Source: Flavobacteriia bacterium
GTDB lineage: Bacteria; Bacteroidota; Bacteroidia; Flavobacteriales; Schleiferiaceae
DNA length: 8,422 nt
NCBI GenBank assembly: GCA_949516455.1
Contig: CATILC010000058.1
Span: 1 to 8,422 of the forward strand
Direction: 5' to 3'
The position numbers were made by a program, and so were the translations under genes. The notes beneath the pieces were generated by a model. That model was not told where the DNA came from. It saw nothing but the letters and a program-made list of their open reading frames with translations, and ran no database searches. Shown here one piece after another: positions 7,119-8,422 of the stretch. Every line of letters starts with the position of its first letter. Positions within the stretch are counted from its first letter, which is position 1.

Positions 7119-7901
7119 ATGGAAGCCATTCAAACCATGGCCGATATGGCCGCCCGATCCGAAAAGCCCGATGTCCTATTCTGGGTAGGTTGTGCGGGAA
7201 GTTTTGACGACCGGGCAAAGAAGATCACCCGATCCTTTGCTGAATTGCTCCAAAAGGCCCGAGTGTCGTTTGCCGTGCTGGGGCAGGAAGAGAGTTGCAC
7301 TGGAGATCCGGCCAAAAGAGCAGGAAATGAATTCCTGTTTCAGATGCAGGCCGCGATGAATATCCAGACGCTCAATGCCTATGAGGTCAAACGGGTGGTC
7401 ACCACCTGTCCGCACTGCTTCAACACCCTGAAAAACGAGTACCCGGAACTCGGAGGAAATTATGAGGTGCTGCACCACACACAGTTCCTCCAGAAGCTGC
7501 TGGATGAAGGCAAGCTAAAAGTGGAGGGCGGTGCCTTCAAGGGACGGAAAGTGACCTTTCACGACCCTTGTTACCTGGGTCGGGCCAATGATGAGTTTGA
7601 GGCGCCACGCGAGGTTCTCCGCGATCTGGAAGCCGATCTGGTCGAAATGAAGCGGTGCAAGAACCGTGGGTTCTGCTGTGGAGCAGGAGGTGCCCAAATG
7701 TTCAAAGAAGCAGAGAAGGGAAACAAAGAAGTAAACATCGAACGAACCGAGGAAGCGCTGGATACCGGTGCGGAGATCGTCGCTGTGGGCTGCCCCTTTT
7801 GCACCACGATGATGACCGATGGGGTGAAGAACAAGGAAGAAGAAGCGCGGGTCAAGGTCTACGACGTGAGCGAGCTGCTGAATGAAAGCACCCGATCGTG
7901 A
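7119..7901 (+). CDS. (Fe-S)-binding protein with two CCG domains (HdrB/LutA-like)
   Basis: The 260-residue soluble protein has two cysteine-rich (CCG) repeats, a fold that in HdrB binds noncubane [4Fe-4S] clusters. The second repeat has the full pattern: C151 in HDPCYLGR, C186-C187-G in GFCCGAGG, and C225/C228 in GCPFC. The first is degenerate: C25 in VGCAGS, C60 in ESCTGDPAKR where CCG has become CTG, and C97/C100 in TCPHC. Spacings (34 and 36 residues in the first, 34 and 37 in the second) agree with the family. Its expected partner is the membrane Fe-S protein encoded at 5218-6531. Together they reproduce the domain order of single-chain EtfD, suggesting electron transfer from ETF to the menaquinone pool. 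LutA-like lactate oxidation is the main alternative. There is no signal peptide, so the site is the cytoplasmic face of the membrane. The ATG is 3 bp after the lipoprotein stop. Confidence 0.88.
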   Translation: MEAIQTMADMAARSEKPDVLFWVGCAGSFDDRAKKITRSFAELLQKARVSFAVLGQEESCTGDPAKRAGNEFLFQMQAAMNIQTLNAYEVKRVVTTCPHCFNTLKNEYPELGGNYEVLHHTQFLQKLLDEGKLKVEGGAFKGRKVTFHDPCYLGRANDEFEAPREVLRDLEADLVEMKRCKNRGFCCGAGGAQMFKEAEKGNKEVNIERTEEALDTGAEIVAVGCPFCTTMMTDGVKNKEEEARVKVYDVSELLNESTRS

Positions 7902-8392
7902 ATTCTCGGTACGAAAGCCTGCAGATCCCTGAAGAGGCGCGCATTTGGACCTATGGTTTACCGGAGGAACTCAGCGGAACAAGCAGGGAAGAAATTGAAA
8001 AAGGGATCAAGCTATTTGTGAGTGGCTGGCAGGCCCATGGCCAGAAACTGCATGCCGGGTTTCATATTTTGGAAGATCGATTTCTCATCCTCTGGGTAGA
8101 TGAACGCCAGCAAGCCGCCACTGGATGCAGCATTGACGACAGCGTCAGTTTCATAAGGAGCTTAGGCGAAAAGCTCGGAACAGATCTCTGCGACAGAAAT
8201 CGTGTCTTTTTTCGGAGTGTATCTGGATCGATCGAAGAACGAGACCTGCAAGGCATACTCGCTGAGGCACGAACGGGAAAGGAAATTCCTTACGCCACCG
8301 CCATCGATTTTTCAGCAGATCGATGGAAGCAGTGGAAACTCCGTTTTGAACGCCCGCTGAAAGAAAGCTGGATGGGGCGATTCATTCCGTAA
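7898..8392 (+). CDS. Conserved small protein of the Fe-S operon (often labelled 'ABC transporter ATPase')
   Basis: The 164-residue protein resembles a Bacteroidota family that I recall being encoded next to the CCG protein and frequently named ABC transporter ATPase in databases. The sequence gives no support for that name: there is no Walker A (GxxxxGKS/T), no LSGGQ signature and no Walker B. What can be seen is an N-terminal segment with RIWTYGLPEEL, a helix with GWQAHGQKLHAGFHI (43-57), and the conserved-looking QAATGCSIDDSV (72-83), followed by a helix and a Trp/Arg-rich C-terminus. Cysteines are C77 and C98. It has no signal peptide or membrane segment. The start is GTG, overlapping the upstream stop as GTGA; no in-frame ATG occurs before residue 159. 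The tight coupling suggests a role with the Fe-S proteins, perhaps assembly or regulation, but this is inference. Confidence 0.78.
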   Translation: MNSRYESLQIPEEARIWTYGLPEELSGTSREEIEKGIKLFVSGWQAHGQKLHAGFHILEDRFLILWVDERQQAATGCSIDDSVSFIRSLGEKLGTDLCDRNRVFFRSVSGSIEERDLQGILAEARTGKEIPYATAIDFSADRWKQWKLRFERPLKESWMGRFIP

Positions 8393-8422
8393 CCAAATAG
8401 CGGCTTCAGACTCTGAGCATCC

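Noticed and set aside
5206..7121. TGATCA spanning the stop codon just before both Fe-S gene starts (5206-5211 and 7113-7118)
   Set aside because: A six-base match at two places is easily chance, and the spacing to the start codons differs (6 and 0 bases).
8393..8422. Last 30 bases after the final gene
   Set aside because: No hairpin with a T-run, start codon or promoter box is visible, and it is too short to interpret.

Overview
The window reads as ordinary chromosome of a Gram-negative Bacteroidota, most likely a member of the Flavobacteriales or a close relative with fairly high GC for that group. The evidence is a Bacteroidota-type LptD, a peptidoglycan amidase with the Bacteroidota domain layout, a stand-alone MCE (MlaD-type) protein, and a paired membrane Fe-S/CCG module followed by the small 'GCSID' protein. 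There are no Shine-Dalgarno-like sites before the genes, and the one divergent promoter region carries TAnnTTTG (-7) boxes typical of this phylum. No mobile element, CRISPR array, tRNA or rRNA is visible, and coding density is very high.

Layout. A small unknown gene (5-238, +) ends at a strong intrinsic terminator (279-311). The LPS-transport barrel gene lptD runs leftward (2890-314) and meets that terminator tail to tail. lptD and a secreted N-acetylmuramoyl-L-alanine amidase (about 2978-4108, +) diverge from a short promoter region at roughly 2891-2977. Rightward of the amidase comes a tight run of five genes: an MCE/MlaD protein (4153-5208), a membrane protein with two [4Fe-4S] clusters (5218-6531), a small lipoprotein (6528-7115), an HdrB/LutA-like double-CCG protein (7119-7901), and a conserved small protein (7898-8392). 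The gaps from the amidase onward are 44, 9, -4, 3 and -4 bp, so an operon with translational coupling is likely.

Function. The left half serves the envelope: LPS export (LptD), septal or lateral peptidoglycan cleavage (amidase with a SPOR-like tail) and outer-membrane phospholipid transport (MCE). The right half looks like a split version of the EtfD/FadF-type electron-transfer protein, which in other bacteria is a single chain (membrane domain, two [4Fe-4S] clusters, two CCG domains) passing electrons from ETF to menaquinone. Here it is split at the ferredoxin/CCG boundary, with a lipoprotein gene between the halves.

I see no clearly new biological system. The points worth a second look are: (i) LptD keeps exactly two mature cysteines, apparently placed to form one inter-domain disulfide; (ii) the lipoprotein inside the split Fe-S module; (iii) four of eight genes appear to start with TTG or GTG; and (iv) the amidase start and its promoter overlap.
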